DNA of 15,678 bases from Pseudomonadota bacterium (GCA_021823875.1 JAKAMD010000036.1:1-15678), one strand, 5' to 3'; shown: positions 1 through 9,158, counted from the stretch's first letter. Notes: generated by a model not told the origin, from the sequence alone. Program-made: numbers and translations.

Positions 1-2767
<2,767 letters not shown>

Positions 2768-2876
2768 CGTCTCTTTCTCTCGATTCGAAATTGCCGGGCA
2801 GCGCGGGCGCCTCTCCGGTGAGCCGCCATCATCGCGACTGACCGGACAAGCGTCGGAACCGCCCGTTTCTATGTGA

Positions 2877-2893
2877 TTCGGGCCTCGCCCGAA
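2877..2893 (-). other. Small perfect hairpin upstream of rpoB
   Basis: TTCGGGC and GCCCGAA form a perfect 7-bp stem around a 3-nt loop, about 110 nt before the rpoB start. It has no T-tract, so it is not a classical terminator. It may be a structural element of the rpoB leader, or chance in GC-rich DNA. Confidence 0.3.
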
Positions 2894-3180
2894 CCGCCGC
2901 ACTCTTTACTTCTCATCGTGACCAGAGCTCTGCCGTTCACGATTGCCGCTCGCGGGGTCGGGAACGCACCGGCCACCGCGCCGCCATGTCTGATCCGCCG
3001 TCCCTGAGCCCGGTTTGCCCGGGTTGCTTGCCTCGCACCCTTATTTGGGGAACCGGACGCCGGCCGGCTACCCCGCTTGGATCGTTTGGATCGCCTCCGG
3101 ACGCGGCCCGACGCCGCCTCCGGAACCGAACCGCGGTCCCCGAACCTGCCTTAAGCAGGCCGGGAACCGTTGTTCTATCG

Positions 3181-3213
3181 ATCCCCGGGTCTCGCTGACG
3201 CTCGCCCGGGGAT
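3181..3213. repeat. REP-like palindrome downstream of rplL
   Basis: ATCCCCGGG (3181-3189) and CCCGGGGAT (3205-3213) are perfect 9-bp inverted arms around a 15-nt loop, TCTCGCTGACGCTCG. There is no T-tract on either side, so an intrinsic terminator is unlikely. The CCCCGGG-arm, CTCGC/CGCTCG-loop layout resembles the dispersed extragenic palindromes I recall from Bradyrhizobium-type genomes. That family assignment is from memory and not checked. Confidence 0.5.
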
Positions 3214-3216
3214 TTC

Positions 3217-3243
3217 GCTCAAATAAGCTTCGCTTATTTGAGC
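3217..3243 (-). promoter_or_regulatory. Perfect 12-bp hairpin containing the rplL stop codon
   Basis: GCTCAAATAAGC (3217-3228) and GCTTATTTGAGC (3232-3243) are perfectly complementary around a 3-nt loop. On the coding (minus) strand the 5' arm holds the last codons of rplL and its TAA stop (3236-3234). The 3' arm lies in the intergenic region. No T-tract follows, so it is more likely a processing, stability or attenuation element than an intrinsic terminator. The REP-like palindrome begins 3 bases further downstream. Confidence 0.6.
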
Positions 3244-3614
3244 TCAACCTTGGCGCCGACCTTCTCGAGGGTGGCCTTGATCTTTTCGGCCTCGTCCTTC
3301 GCAACGGCTTCCTTGACCGGCTTGGGCGCGCCTTCGACCAGGTCCTTGGCCTCCTTGAGGCCGAGGCCGGTGAGCGCACGCACTTCCTTGATGACCTCGA
3401 TCTTCTTGTCGCCGGCCGAGGCCAGCACGACGGTGAACTCGGTCTTCTCTTCCGCCGCAGCGGCAGCGCCGCCGCCGGCCGCCGGGCCAGCCGCAACCGC
3501 CACCGCGGCAGCCGCCGAGACGCCCCACTTCTCTTCCAGCATCTTGGCGAGATCCGCCGCCTCGAGGACGGTCAGGCTCGACAATTCGTCGACGATCTTC
3601 TGCAGGTCAGCCAT
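3234..3614 (-). CDS. rplL: 50S ribosomal protein L7/L12
   Basis: This is the stalk protein of the large ribosomal subunit. As dimers on L10 it recruits and stimulates the translational GTPases (EF-Tu, EF-G, IF2, RF3). The 126-residue length is normal. The N-terminal dimerisation domain is MADLQKIVDELSSLTVLEA. An Ala/Gly/Pro-rich hinge follows at about residues 35-55. The C-terminal domain carries the conserved EFTVVLASAGDKKIEVIKEV and GLGLKEAKDLVE segments and ends VELK. AGGA lies 9 nt before the ATG as ribosome binding site. It follows rplJ by 49 bp in the same transcript. Its stop codon is buried in a perfect 12-bp hairpin. Confidence 0.98.
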   Translation of the reverse strand: MADLQKIVDELSSLTVLEAADLAKMLEEKWGVSAAAAVAVAAGPAAGGGAAAAAEEKTEFTVVLASAGDKKIEVIKEVRALTGLGLKEAKDLVEGAPKPVKEAVAKDEAEKIKATLEKVGAKVELK

Positions 3615-3628
3615 TTTTCAATTCCTAT

Positions 3629-3640
3629 TGGTTCGAACCA
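3629..3640. repeat. 12-bp perfect palindrome in the rplJ-rplL gap
   Basis: TGGTTCGAACCA is a perfect palindrome between rplJ and rplL, about 15 nt upstream of the rplL start. Its central GGTTCGAACC recurs at 4347-4356 in the rplJ leader. Function unknown. It may be coincidence. Confidence 0.35.
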
Positions 3641-3663
3641 GAGTTTTGAGTGTTTGAGAGCCG

Positions 3664-4182
3664 TCAGGCCGCTTCGCCCTTGGAGGCATAGGCTTGGACC
3701 ACGCGCGCCACTTTCGCGGCGGGCGCATTGGCGAGCTGCGCGAGCTTGGTCGCCGGAGCCTGGATCAGGCCGACGATCTTCGCACGCAGTTCATCCAGTG
3801 ACGGCAGCGAGGCGAGTGCCTTGACGCCGTTGGGATCCAGAGCCGTCTTGCCCATCGACCCGCCGAGAATGACGAACTGCTCGTTCGCTTTGGCGAATTC
3901 GACGGCCACCTTCGGTGCCGCCACCGGATCGCCCGAGAAGGCGAGCACGGTCGGCCCCTTCAGCAGGGGCGCGATGGCGGCAGCATCGGTGTCCTTCAGT
4001 GCGATCTTGGCGAGACGGTTCTTTGCGACCTTCACCGAGCCGCCCGCCTGCTTCATCTGCCTGCGCAGAGTCTGCATTTGGGCAACGGTGAGGCCGGCAT
4101 ATTGAGCCACCACCACGACGTTCGAGGCTTTGAATGCCCCGTTCAGTTCGGTGATGGACTCCTGCTTTGCCGCTCGATCCAC
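3664..4182 (-). CDS. rplJ: 50S ribosomal protein L10
   Basis: L10 anchors the L7/L12 dimers to 23S rRNA at the base of the ribosomal stalk. In many bacteria it also represses its own operon by binding the rplJ leader mRNA. The 172-residue product reads MDRAAKQESITELNGAFKAS, then the typical VVVAQYAGLTVAQMQTLRRQ and KVAKNRLAKIALK blocks of the rRNA-binding domain. An alpha-helical C-terminus for L7/L12 binding ends ASKGEAA. The start is GTG at 4182-4180, supported by GGAAAG about 9 nt upstream and by the family's usual (M/V)xRAAKxE start. No ATG start fits better. rplL follows after 49 bp. A separate promoter and long leader precede it. The gene usually found just upstream, rplA, is instead 3.7 kb away beyond an autotransporter gene. 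Confidence 0.97.
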   Translation of the reverse strand: MDRAAKQESITELNGAFKASNVVVVAQYAGLTVAQMQTLRRQMKQAGGSVKVAKNRLAKIALKDTDAAAIAPLLKGPTVLAFSGDPVAAPKVAVEFAKANEQFVILGGSMGKTALDPNGVKALASLPSLDELRAKIVGLIQAPATKLAQLANAPAAKVARVVQAYASKGEAA

Positions 4183-4656
4183 TGCAAGCTCTTTCCGGTT
4201 TGGCGGTCCGCCGCGTTGGTGCTGCGGGCGCGCCGGTTGCTACCAGCCGTCCCGCTCGTTTCCTTCACGCGAAGCGAACCGGGCAGGACGACGCCTTGAA
4301 AGCCTGCCCCCTGATGACGGCCTTGAAGCCGCGCTCAGGTCTCCGAGGTTCGAACCCAACTTGGCGCAGCGATGAACTGCGCAAACCCGGGTCTCATCCC
4401 CGTCTGTGCTGGCTCCTTGCGGATTTAAGCGTCGGCCTGTTCGGCCTCGGCGCCGGCAGTCTCGGACAGGTTGGCCAGGTGCGTCGCCCCTTGTCAGGGC
4501 CCCGTCCTTGGCCGACGCGCCTCACGCCAAAAAAGCGAACCTTGCCCTTCCCTTCAGATGTCCCGCCGGGATGCCCAAAAGGTCGGAGCCGAGTTCACCA
4601 TAAAGTTGTAAGGACGCGTAAAGGCGTGCCGACAAACCGGGCCGGCACGCCCCAAT
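4183..4656 (-). promoter_or_regulatory. rplJ mRNA leader (candidate L10 autoregulatory leader)
   Basis: About 470 nt lie between the candidate transcription start and the rplJ GTG, with no supported gene. The first structure is a perfect hairpin at 4623-4651, with arms GGCGTGCCG/CGGCACGCC and an 11-nt loop. Read on the minus strand it is followed by TTT. Further in, GCGCAG/CTGCGC forms a 6-bp stem near 4367-4385. Leaders at this position bind L10-L12 in E. coli and Bacillus and repress translation. The same role here is inferred from position. I could not confirm the kink-turn consensus by eye. Confidence 0.5.
4623..4651 (-). other. Hairpin at the 5' end of the rplJ leader
   Basis: GGCGTGCCG and CGGCACGCC form a perfect 9-bp stem around an 11-nt loop. 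On the minus strand it starts within a few nucleotides of the predicted transcript start and is followed by TTTACG. The T run is too short for a confident terminator. It could be an early attenuator or a 5' stabilising stem. Confidence 0.45.
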
Positions 4657-4662
4657 AGCGCC

Positions 4663-4691
4663 TATTTAGACCCTGATGGCGGCTTTGCCAA
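4663..4691 (-). promoter_or_regulatory. Candidate sigma70 promoter for rplJ-rplL-rpoB
   Basis: On the minus strand TTGGCA (4691-4686) and TAAATA (4668-4663) are separated by exactly 17 nt, matching -35 and -10 elements. Transcription would start near 4656. It is well placed to drive rplJ independently of the inserted autotransporter and of the terminated rplKA transcript, like the separate L10 promoter of E. coli. This is pattern matching only. Confidence 0.5.
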
Positions 4692-4820
4692 GGCCCTTTT
4701 TTGGGCCCGCTGCCGGCCTTAGCCTCCCCGCCCCGGCGCCTGCGCATGTCGCCGGCGAGCCTCGCTGCCCTTTTGGCAACAGCCCCGTCCTGGGATACCG
4801 GCGGCCGTTTGGCGGGGCCG

Positions 4821-7577
4821 TCACCAGTGGTTCCGGATCGTGGCTTTCTCAGTGTAGATGGCGGTCGTTCCGGAGAACTCGCCATCAAAATTGGCGGCGA
4901 TCGACCAGCCATAGCCAAGGTAGTAGTCGAAGCCGGCCGAGACGAGCACCCCATCGGGCGCAGGCGTCGCGCCGTTGACCGTGAAGGTGGCGCCCGGCAG
5001 CGACTGGAAGGTCGCGGTCGCGCCCGCTTCGCTGACGCTGTCACGCGCCCAGGCGAGCCGTCCATTCAGTTTCATCGCGCCGTTCGGCGTCGGCAAGACC
5101 TTGGCGAGCCGCAGCCCGAGTTCCGTGCGCGTCGTCGTCGGAAGGCGCGACGAATAGCTCAGCGCGAACTGGTCCGTGCCCGACGTTGCCGTCTCGCTAT
5201 AGGCCGGCAAACGGAACGTCGTCACCTGAATCGCACCATAGGGCGTCATGTCGAGGAGCGGGCCGCCGATACGATAGCCCACTTCGGCGCGTCCGACATA
5301 GGAGTATGCCCGGAAGTCGGCATGCAGTGTGTCGATTTCGTTAATCGTCACCGTGCGGTCGGTGCTGACATTGTGCCAGCCAAGGCTAAGAAGTCCGGCG
5401 ACATAGGCCTGACCGAAACGGTGACGGCTATAGAGCGCCGCATTGAAGACGTCCGCTTTGCCCGAGCCCAAGCCGTTGTCGAGCGAAAAGTGCGTGTCGG
5501 CACCGCCCACGGCGAAGCCAACAATCGTGTCCGGCGTCATCCGGTAATTCGCACCGGCCGCAAATCCATCGGCGCGGCTCGTCGTCGGGCTGCTGCCGAC
5601 GGCCGCATTGCCCGAGACCCGGCCGCTGCCGTCATAGATCGAGGCCCATGTATGCCAACGCGCGACAACCGGGTTATATGGTATCACCTCGGCCGGCGTC
5701 ATGGCCGCATAGGCTTCGGCGGCCTCGCGGCTCAGGCGTGACGGCGCCGCATAGCCGAGCACGGCTTCATGAACGGCTGCGGCAAAAGCCGGCGTACCGC
5801 CGTCAAAGTCATTTTCGAACGCCCGGTTGAAGACCGTATCGACAAATTGGTTGCTGCCGTTGAACATCGGCACCAATTGCGAAGAGCCAACCTCGCCCGA
5901 AACCTGCCTGAGGCCGTCGGCGGTGAGATTGACAAAAACCGACGGAATGCTGCCGGTGTCTTTGAGGTAGTCGCTCAGCGCCGTGCCGACATTGCTTTGG
6001 TTGCGGTTGAGATTCGGGTATGTCAGCGCGAAGTTGAGCGCCAGATTGAGATAGGCGTTATTGGCGTCGTAAAGCAGCGTCGCGCTCAAATTGCTTGGCA
6101 GATTCGTACTGGTAAGCGCGCTGAACGTGCCGGATACGCCGCCGGCGGCATTGATGATGGTGTACCGCTTGGTGGCATAGAAGCCCGGGGTGTAAGTGGC
6201 GTGCACCGTGCCGGCGAGCGTCGCGCTGCCGGTGACGTTGGTGTGGTCGGCAGCGGCCGGCGACACCTCGATATGATAGGTCGATCCGGAATTGAACGTC
6301 AGGTTGCCATTGACGGTGATCGTGCCGATCGAATTGCCGGGCGCCAAGGTGCCGCCGCTCGCGATCGTCGTGCTGCCGACCGTGCCATTGCCGCCGAGCG
6401 TGCCGCCGGAATTGATCGTGACGGCGGACGAGGCGATCGAGCCGTTCACCGACAGCGTGCCGGCATTCACCGTCGTCGCGCCTGAATAGGCGTTGGTGTT
6501 CGACAGGATCAGATTGCCGGTGCCGTTCTGCTGCAGAGCACCGGTGCCGGAGATGGCGCCGCCAAAGGTGACCGCATCCGAGCGGTCGAAGGCGAACGTG
6601 CCGTTGTTGGTGACGTTGCCGGTGATCCACCCGGTGGTGCCGCCCGCCCCGATCTGCAATGTGCCGGCGGAAATCGTCGTCCCGCCAAAATAAGTATTGG
6701 TCTCGGTCAATATCGTGGTGCCGGTGCCGTTATGCTGCACGGCGCCGGTGCCGGAGATGACGCCGCCAAAGGTGACCGCATCCGAGCGGTCGAAGGCGAG
6801 CGTGCCGTTATTGGTGACGTTGCCGGTGATCCACCCGGTGGTGCCGCCCGCCCCGACCTGCAGGGTGCCGGCGGAAATCGTCGTCCCGCCGGAATAGGTG
6901 TTGGCTCCGGTGAATATTGTGGTGCCGGCGTCGGCCTCCACCGACCCGCCACCCGAAATGGGCGTGGCAAAGGTGTAGTTCGAGGAGGTGTGGTTGAAGA
7001 CGATGAGGCCGCCCGACTGGACAGAAATACCCGTCGCACTCAGCGTGCCGGGCGCCGCGGCCGCCTGGCCGGAAGCGGCGCCGATATTGATCGTCCCGCT
7101 CGCTCCAACGGAGAGCGTCGTGCCTACGTTCACCGCGCCGCCATTTACGACGGTCAGCGTACCGGTGCTGGACTGACTGACATAGAGGGCAGCACTCAAG
7201 GTCCAGAGAGAGCCCGCGCCGTCGACCGTTACGCTACCGGTCGCGCCCCCTCCGATATAGCCGTTGGCCGCGCTCAGCGAGCCGCCGCCATTGATCGTGA
7301 GGTCGCCGTTGCCAGTAAAGCCCACACTGACGTCCGCTGCTTGCGCGCCAGGCGCGCCGACCACGGTCGGGTTGGGCGTTATCGTGTCGATGGTGACGTT
7401 GTCCGAACTTGTCGGAACGGTGGTTGACCAGTTGCCGCTGGTGAACCAGTCAGTCGAATTATTGCCACTCCATGTCTCGGCCGCCTCCGCGAAATTCGAG
7501 AACGCAAGATATCCACACGCACACGCAAGTGCCGTCGTTACACGCAGCCGGCGCCTGCGAAGACTTCGACACACCAT
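4821..7577 (-). CDS. Autotransporter outer membrane protein with beta-strand repeat passenger
   Basis: This is a type Va secretion protein of 918 residues. The first 33 or so residues form a signal peptide: a basic MVCRSLRRRRLR, a hydrophobic core, and an AEA-type cleavage site before ETW. A Gly/Thr/Ser/Asn-rich passenger of about 600 residues follows. It contains autotransporter-associated beta-strand repeats (TYSGGTTISAGTLQVG and kin), including a nearly duplicated 68-residue unit at about 226-362. A pre-barrel segment with LRQVSGEVGSS lies near residue 555. The last 280 or so residues, from VARWHTWAS, form the beta-barrel and end in a typical aromatic (NHW). No protease or lipase catalytic motif was recognised, so adhesion or surface structure is the likeliest role. 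An in-frame stop lies just upstream of the ATG at 7577, so this or the next GTG is the start. The ribosome binding site is poor (AAGGG at 11 nt). The gene's position between rplA and rplJ is unusual. Confidence 0.93.
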   Translation of the reverse strand: MVCRSLRRRRLRVTTALACACGYLAFSNFAEAAETWSGNNSTDWFTSGNWSTTVPTSSDNVTIDTITPNPTVVGAPGAQAADVSVGFTGNGDLTINGGGSLSAANGYIGGGATGSVTVDGAGSLWTLSAALYVSQSSTGTLTVVNGGAVNVGTTLSVGASGTINIGAASGQAAAAPGTLSATGISVQSGGLIVFNHTSSNYTFATPISGGGSVEADAGTTIFTGANTYSGGTTISAGTLQVGAGGTTGWITGNVTNNGTLAFDRSDAVTFGGVISGTGAVQHNGTGTTILTETNTYFGGTTISAGTLQIGAGGTTGWITGNVTNNGTFAFDRSDAVTFGGAISGTGALQQNGTGNLILSNTNAYSGATTVNAGTLSVNGSIASSAVTINSGGTLGGNGTVGSTTIASGGTLAPGNSIGTITVNGNLTFNSGSTYHIEVSPAAADHTNVTGSATLAGTVHATYTPGFYATKRYTIINAAGGVSGTFSALTSTNLPSNLSATLLYDANNAYLNLALNFALTYPNLNRNQSNVGTALSDYLKDTGSIPSVFVNLTADGLRQVSGEVGSSQLVPMFNGSNQFVDTVFNRAFENDFDGGTPAFAAAVHEAVLGYAAPSRLSREAAEAYAAMTPAEVIPYNPVVARWHTWASIYDGSGRVSGNAAVGSSPTTSRADGFAAGANYRMTPDTIVGFAVGGADTHFSLDNGLGSGKADVFNAALYSRHRFGQAYVAGLLSLGWHNVSTDRTVTINEIDTLHADFRAYSYVGRAEVGYRIGGPLLDMTPYGAIQVTTFRLPAYSETATSGTDQFALSYSSRLPTTTRTELGLRLAKVLPTPNGAMKLNGRLAWARDSVSEAGATATFQSLPGATFTVNGATPAPDGVLVSAGFDYYLGYGWSIAANFDGEFSGTTAIYTEKATIRNHW
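6493..6900. repeat. 204-bp tandem duplication (two copies) in the autotransporter passenger
   Basis: The copies at 6493-6696 and 6697-6900 align without gaps, with about 24 differences by eye (roughly 88% identity). The core is much more conserved: the segments coding GGTTGWITGNVTNNGT and FDRSDAVTFGG are almost unchanged. Because 204 is a multiple of three, gain or loss of a copy keeps the reading frame. Each unit encodes one 68-residue beta-helix repeat. A third, more diverged repeat follows in the protein (residues about 362-376, SGATTVNAGTLSVNG). Confidence 0.88.
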
Positions 7578-7912
7578 GACTGAGACTGCCCTTGGTCATG
7601 GCTCCTGCCGTTTGGCTCATTGCTTTGTTTATTCAACGTTTTTTGACACCCTCCCTTTCATTAGGCGTTAACCATGAAAAGAGAGTAAAAATAAACCATA
7701 ATGGGCACTTTTCGGGCGGCCCGCCGTCCGATTGCGCGCGCGCCCAGCCCCCCAAGCCACTACGCAAAAAGGAGATTTCGGGGTCCCAGGGCGACCGCGG
7801 CCATTTCACCCGCAGGCCGAGCGGCGTTTCGCTCCCCGCCAAAACGACAAAGCCGGGGACCCTGCCCCGGCTTTCTCTTTTCGTCCGTCGTGATTCGCTC
7901 TGGTTGAGCCCG
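7578..7912 (-). other. rplA-autotransporter intergenic region with AT-rich upstream patch
   Basis: The 335-bp gap holds the rplA terminator (7849-7874). Towards the autotransporter it holds an AT-rich stretch at 7621-7700, about 34% G+C by hand count in an otherwise GC-rich window. This stretch probably contains the autotransporter promoter, but no -35/-10 pair with correct spacing stood out on the minus strand. No gene was found in the gap. Confidence 0.45.
7849..7874 (-). terminator. Rho-independent terminator after rplA
   Basis: AAAGCCGGGG and CCCCGGCTTT form a perfect 10-bp stem with a 6-nt loop. On the minus strand the stem ends in TTT and continues GTCGTTTT. It begins 38 bp after the rplA stop codon. 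The plus strand also has a T-rich tail (CTCTTTTC), so it could work in both directions. It marks the end of the secE-nusG-rplK-rplA transcript before the autotransporter. Confidence 0.85.
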
Positions 7913-8617
7913 CTAGTGAGCTCCCGTGCCGAACAGGCTCGGAATGTCCACCTTCACGCCCGGTCCCATGGTGGAGGACACGGCCACCCGGTTTATGTAG
8001 TGGCCCTTGGCCCCCGGCGGCTTCGCCTTCTGGACGGCGTCGGCGAAGGCTTTGATGTTCTCGACCAGCTTTTCCTCGGAGAACGAGGCCTTGCCGACCC
8101 CGGCCTGGACGATGCCGGCCTTTTCCACCCGGAACTCGACGGCGCCGCCCTTGGCGGCCTTCACTGCGCCGCCGACATCCATCGACACGGTGCCGACCTT
8201 CGGGTTCGGCATCATGCCGCGCGGGCCGAGCACCTTACCCAGGCGCCCCACCAGCGGCATCATGTCGGGGGTCGCGATGCAGCGGTCGAAATCGATCTGA
8301 CCGTTCTGCACCTTCTCCACCAGGTCCTCCGCGCCCACCACGTCGGCTCCGGCGGCCTTGGCCTCGTCCGCCTTCGCGCCGCGGGCGAACACGCCGACGC
8401 GCACCGAGCGGCCGGTGCCATTGGGGAGATTGACCACGCCGCGCACCATCTGGTCGGCATGCTTGGGGTCGACGCCCAGGTTCATGGCGATTTCGATGGT
8501 CTCGTCGAACTTGGCCTTGGCGCGTTCTTTGACGAGTTTGACGGCTTCGGCGATGTTGTAGGCCTTGGCCGGATCGATGCCCTCGCGAGCGGATTTAGTA
8601 CGTTTTCCGATTGCCAT
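7913..8617 (-). CDS. rplA: 50S ribosomal protein L1
   Basis: L1 forms the mobile L1 stalk that contacts E-site tRNA, and it often represses the rplK-rplA transcript by binding its leader. The product is 234 residues, normal for the family. It starts MAIGKRTKSAREGID and contains the conserved GVVNLPNGTGRSVRVGVFA, LGPRGMMPNPKVGTVS and VAVSSTMGPGVKVD blocks. The same frame is open upstream to 9058, but that extension only reads rplK out of frame. The ATG at 8617 is right: GGAG lies 9 nt upstream inside the end of rplK, and the rplK stop is only 5 bp away. A strong terminator follows the gene. Confidence 0.98.
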   Translation of the reverse strand: MAIGKRTKSAREGIDPAKAYNIAEAVKLVKERAKAKFDETIEIAMNLGVDPKHADQMVRGVVNLPNGTGRSVRVGVFARGAKADEAKAAGADVVGAEDLVEKVQNGQIDFDRCIATPDMMPLVGRLGKVLGPRGMMPNPKVGTVSMDVGGAVKAAKGGAVEFRVEKAGIVQAGVGKASFSEEKLVENIKAFADAVQKAKPPGAKGHYINRVAVSSTMGPGVKVDIPSLFGTGAH

Positions 8618-8622
8618 GACCG

Positions 8623-9051
8623 TTACTCCGCCACCGTGATGCCCATCGAGCGGGCGGAGCCTTCGACCATTTTCATGGCCGCCTCGATCGTGGTGCAGTT
8701 CAAGTCCTTCATCTTCTGCTCGGCGATTTCCTTGACCTGCGCCTTGGTCACCGAACCGGCGAAGTCGCGGCCCGGGGCCTTGGAGCCGCTCTGCAGGCTG
8801 GCCGCCTTCTTTAGGAAGTAAGACACCGGCGGCGTCTTCATCTCGAAGGTGAAGGAGCGGTCCTGATAGGTCGTGATCACGACCGGGATCGGAATCCCCT
8901 TCTCCATCTTCTGGGTCTGCGCGTTGAACGCCTTGCAGAACTCCATGATGTTCAAGCCGCGCTGGCCCAGCGCCGGCCCGATCGGCGGCGACGGGTTGGC
9001 GGCGCCGGCAGGCACCTGCAGTTTCAAATAGCCCGTGATTTTCTTTGCCAT
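8623..9051 (-). CDS. rplK: 50S ribosomal protein L11
   Basis: L11 binds the GTPase-associated region of 23S rRNA. It is involved in factor-dependent GTP hydrolysis, the stringent response, and thiostrepton binding. The 142-residue length is standard. The N-terminal domain shows LKLQVPAGAANPSPPIGPAL and GLNIMEFCKAFN, including the conserved proline-rich segment. The C-terminal rRNA-binding domain carries GSVTKAQVKEIAEQKMKDLN and ends GITVAE. AGGAG lies 8 nt before the ATG. The gene is 5 bp from rplA and 134 bp after nusG. A hairpin with a T run (9069-9086) stands just before its ribosome binding site. Confidence 0.98.
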   Translation of the reverse strand: MAKKITGYLKLQVPAGAANPSPPIGPALGQRGLNIMEFCKAFNAQTQKMEKGIPIPVVITTYQDRSFTFEMKTPPVSYFLKKAASLQSGSKAPGRDFAGSVTKAQVKEIAEQKMKDLNCTTIEAAMKMVEGSARSMGITVAE

Positions 9052-9068
9052 CTCTCACTCCTGCAAAA

Positions 9069-9086
9069 GGGCTGGCGTGCCAGCCC
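9069..9086 (-). promoter_or_regulatory. Hairpin with T run in the rplK leader (attenuator or weak terminator)
   Basis: GGGCTGGC and GCCAGCCC form a perfect 8-bp inverted repeat with a 2-nt centre. On the minus strand it is followed by TTTTGC and then, within a few bases, the rplK ribosome binding site AGGAG. It fits a short intrinsic terminator/attenuator, or part of an L1-binding leader structure. Either role is inferred. Confidence 0.55.
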
Positions 9087-9158
9087 GTCTTGTTTCAGGT
9101 CCGTGGTGCGGATCTTGACGGTTGGCGGCCGCCTCACCTCCCACGTCTGCAAACTCCC

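Larger units (their letters stand above)
2768..3233 (-). other. rplL-rpoB intergenic region, 466 bp, no gene
   Basis: I see no convincing coding sequence on either strand. Read on the minus strand it begins with two perfect hairpins directly after rplL (listed separately). Near rpoB there is a smaller perfect hairpin at 2877-2893 with 7-bp arms TTCGGGC/GCCCGAA around a 3-nt loop. In E. coli the equivalent gap holds an attenuator and an RNase III processing site that set the ratio of L7/L12 to beta. A similar role here is inference from position and structure. No good sigma70 promoter was recognised inside it. Confidence 0.5.

Noticed and set aside
4340..4375. GGTTCGAACCC in the rplJ leader as a tRNA T arm
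   Set aside because: The flanks do not form a 5-bp T stem, anticodon arm or acceptor stem on either strand.
4554..4601. A 15-residue leader peptide frame at the start of the rplJ leader
   Set aside because: No ribosome binding site, no run of regulatory codons, and no obvious attenuator paired with it.
4692..4707. GGCCC-TTTTTT-GGGCC as the autotransporter terminator
   Set aside because: The stem is only 5 bp, with the T/A run in the loop rather than after the stem. It abuts the candidate -35 of the rplJ promoter. No better terminator was found after the autotransporter.
4701..5741. A 346-codon plus-strand frame opposite the autotransporter barrel
   Set aside because: It is Arg-rich with no domain, and the minus strand encodes a complete barrel with the correct aromatic C-terminus.
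7459..7599. A 46-codon frame on the minus strand with AGGAG just before its ATG, overlapping the autotransporter start in another frame
   Set aside because: The Shine-Dalgarno is only 2 nt from the ATG, the product shows no features, and the alternative frame gives a clear signal peptide. A leader peptide remains possible but unsupported.
7643..7671. TTGACA on the plus strand as a promoter
   Set aside because: The hexamer 17 nt downstream (CGTTAA) is a poor -10, and no plus-strand gene follows.
7913..9058. Reading L1 as a 381-residue protein starting at 9058
   Set aside because: The first 147 codons read rplK out of frame. The L1 family begins at the ATG at 8617, which has its own ribosome binding site.
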